NCBI GenBank assembly: GCA_037951105.1
Contig: JBAMJV010003147.1
Span: 100,867 to 164,866, forward strand
DNA: 64,000 nucleotides
Direction: 5' to 3'
Source of the DNA: Echinarachnius parma
Taxonomy: Eukaryota > Echinodermata > Echinoidea > Clypeasteroida > Echinarachniidae
A model generated the notes under the pieces. That model saw nothing but the letters and a program-made list of their open reading frames with translations, did not search any database and was not told the DNA's origin. Shown here piece after piece: positions 62,816 through 64,000 of the stretch. Each line of letters opens with the position of its first letter. The first letter of the stretch is position 1. The translations under genes were made by a program, and so were the position numbers.

Positions 62816-64000
62816 CAAAACTAACAAACTACACTACACCTCTACTCAACCAACCCATAAAAAACACTAAACCCACCATCCAACACTTTCAAAACAACAC
62901 CCCATCACCAAATACAAATATATAACATTACCATTACCACCAATAAATCACCCCACATTAAAACAACCTACCTACATAAAAATCAAATAAACAAACTAAC
63001 ACAAACACCCCCTCCCAACACCTCCCTTAACAAACATATAACCAAACAATAACAATAACAATCACATACTAATACACATACCATCACATAAACCAAAATA
63101 AAACAAACACCACCCCCATCATATTCTTTTCCCCCCCCCCCCCCCCCCACCTTAAAATTAACAAACCCCCTACACAACACCCCATCCACCCCTATCTTAC
63201 ACATCAAAAAACCCCTTTTTTTTTTACAAACTACTCCCCACAAATCTCCTCTCTAATTAATCTCTACTATACCCTTTTTTTCTTTATTTGTTTTTTTTAA
63301 TACTACTCCCCCATAAATCCTATCTCCCCTACCAACCCCAAAACTCTTCCCCCCTCCCCTTCCCTTACCCCCCCCCCCCCAACCCCCCTCTCTCCTCTCC
63401 AATTAATCTCCACTATACCTCCCTTCTTTTATAATTTTTATTTTTCTCCCCCCCTCCCCCCCAACTACAAAACCCCCAATACTCTTAACTCCCCATCCTA
63501 CCCCCCAAAACTCCACCTCTCCTCTCCCCAATTAATCACCATATAACTCTCTTTTTTTTTTTATTTTTTTTTTATTATACCAATCCACAAAACCCACCCT
63601 CTCTTTAACTACTAAAATACTATATCCACCTACAAACATCACAACCTAACCCCCAACAACCAAACTCCCACCAAACCCTAACACTAATAATTATTCCATC
63701 AACATCACAAAACACACCAACAACACCAACACACCCCCAACAACAAAAACTTCCCACTTAACCAAATCCAAACACACCAATACCACCTCTCCAAAATTCC
63801 ACAAATCTCATACCCACCCCTAACACCCCACCCTATCAATCCTCCTCCATTATACACACCTCCCACCTCCTCCCCCACATCCCCCCCTCACAACTCATAC
63901 CAAATCAAACCCCATAAAACACCCCCCCCCCTAACCCCACTCACCCCACTACCCAAAACCAACCCTCCCCCTAAAAAAAAACCAAAATCAAACACCCCCA
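62816..64000 (+). other. G-depleted tract, probable artefact
   Basis: 1,185 bases of A, C and T with one G (63290). Contains C and T homopolymers and an irregular repeat of CTCTCCAATTAATCTCCACT-like words near 63246, 63395 and 63512. No gene; the Gly-rich frame on the minus strand is a product of composition. Confidence 0.9.

Noticed and set aside
62983-63243. Gly/Val/Cys-rich ORF on the minus strand
   Set aside because: It lies in the G-depleted tract; on the minus strand without C, codons are restricted and stops are few.
63900-64000. Telomeric C-rich strand
   Set aside because: CCCTAA-like words occur only irregularly, and on the right end of a chromosome the plus strand should be the G-rich one.

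Overview
The window is AT-rich animal genomic DNA with no bacterial features. Coding exons are short, lie only on the minus strand, and are separated by AG/GT-bounded introns, nearly all in phase 1. The rest is dense with inverted-repeat transposons (MITEs) and broken LINEs. Calcium-binding EGF exons of the fibropellin/Notch type, C-type lectin-like exons and this repeat style suggest a marine deuterostome invertebrate, probably an echinoderm. That placement is an inference; no species could be identified. GENES. Three related genes lie in tandem on the minus strand. Paralogue 3 (57,135 to 49,048) and paralogue 2 (36,682 to 24,779) can each be assembled completely from six coding exons with all phases agreeing: 813 nt (270 aa) and 807 nt (268 aa). 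Each encodes a signal peptide, an unrecognised Cys-containing module ending in VCSLPG, one EGF domain and a long-form C-type lectin-like domain (CTLD), and both stop after the same tail, CQVYRMP. Paralogue 1 (12,832 leftwards past base 1) shares the four-exon front, but the CTLD is replaced by a chain of calcium-binding EGF exons. The last of these lie in a degenerating tandem array of about 292-bp exon-intron units. Its module exon is out of frame by the simplest model. The family looks like one secreted front end joined to different 3' modules. DUPLICATION. Paralogues 2 and 3, with their 5' and 3' flanks (roughly 19.5-38.3 kb and 46.4-58.15 kb), are copies of one segmental duplication, so each gives empty sites for insertions in the other. 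MOBILE DNA. 0.1-0.87 kb, 4.9-6.2 kb, 16.55-17.03 kb, 33.4-34.7 kb and 61.6-62.75 kb: broken LINE reverse-transcriptase fragments. 24.99-27.89 kb: a composite foldback element in the last intron of paralogue 2, with a 636/658-nt near-identical palindrome. 14.83-15.53 and 59.70-60.46 kb: two copies of an element built of 'TTCGTTATTCCGAAGG' repeats with 8-bp target duplications. 38.35-40.29 kb: a 1.9-kb element with GGCCCAGTCCC ends, nested in another repeat. 43.25-43.94 kb: a MITE nested in another repeat. 44.4-45.95 kb: a long inverted repeat. Many copies of several further MITE families are scattered through introns and intergenic DNA. RIGHT END. From 62,816 to 64,000 the plus strand has a single G in 1,185 bases. 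It joins abruptly to a LINE fragment of ordinary composition and is most likely an assembly or sequencing artefact, but it is extreme enough to check.
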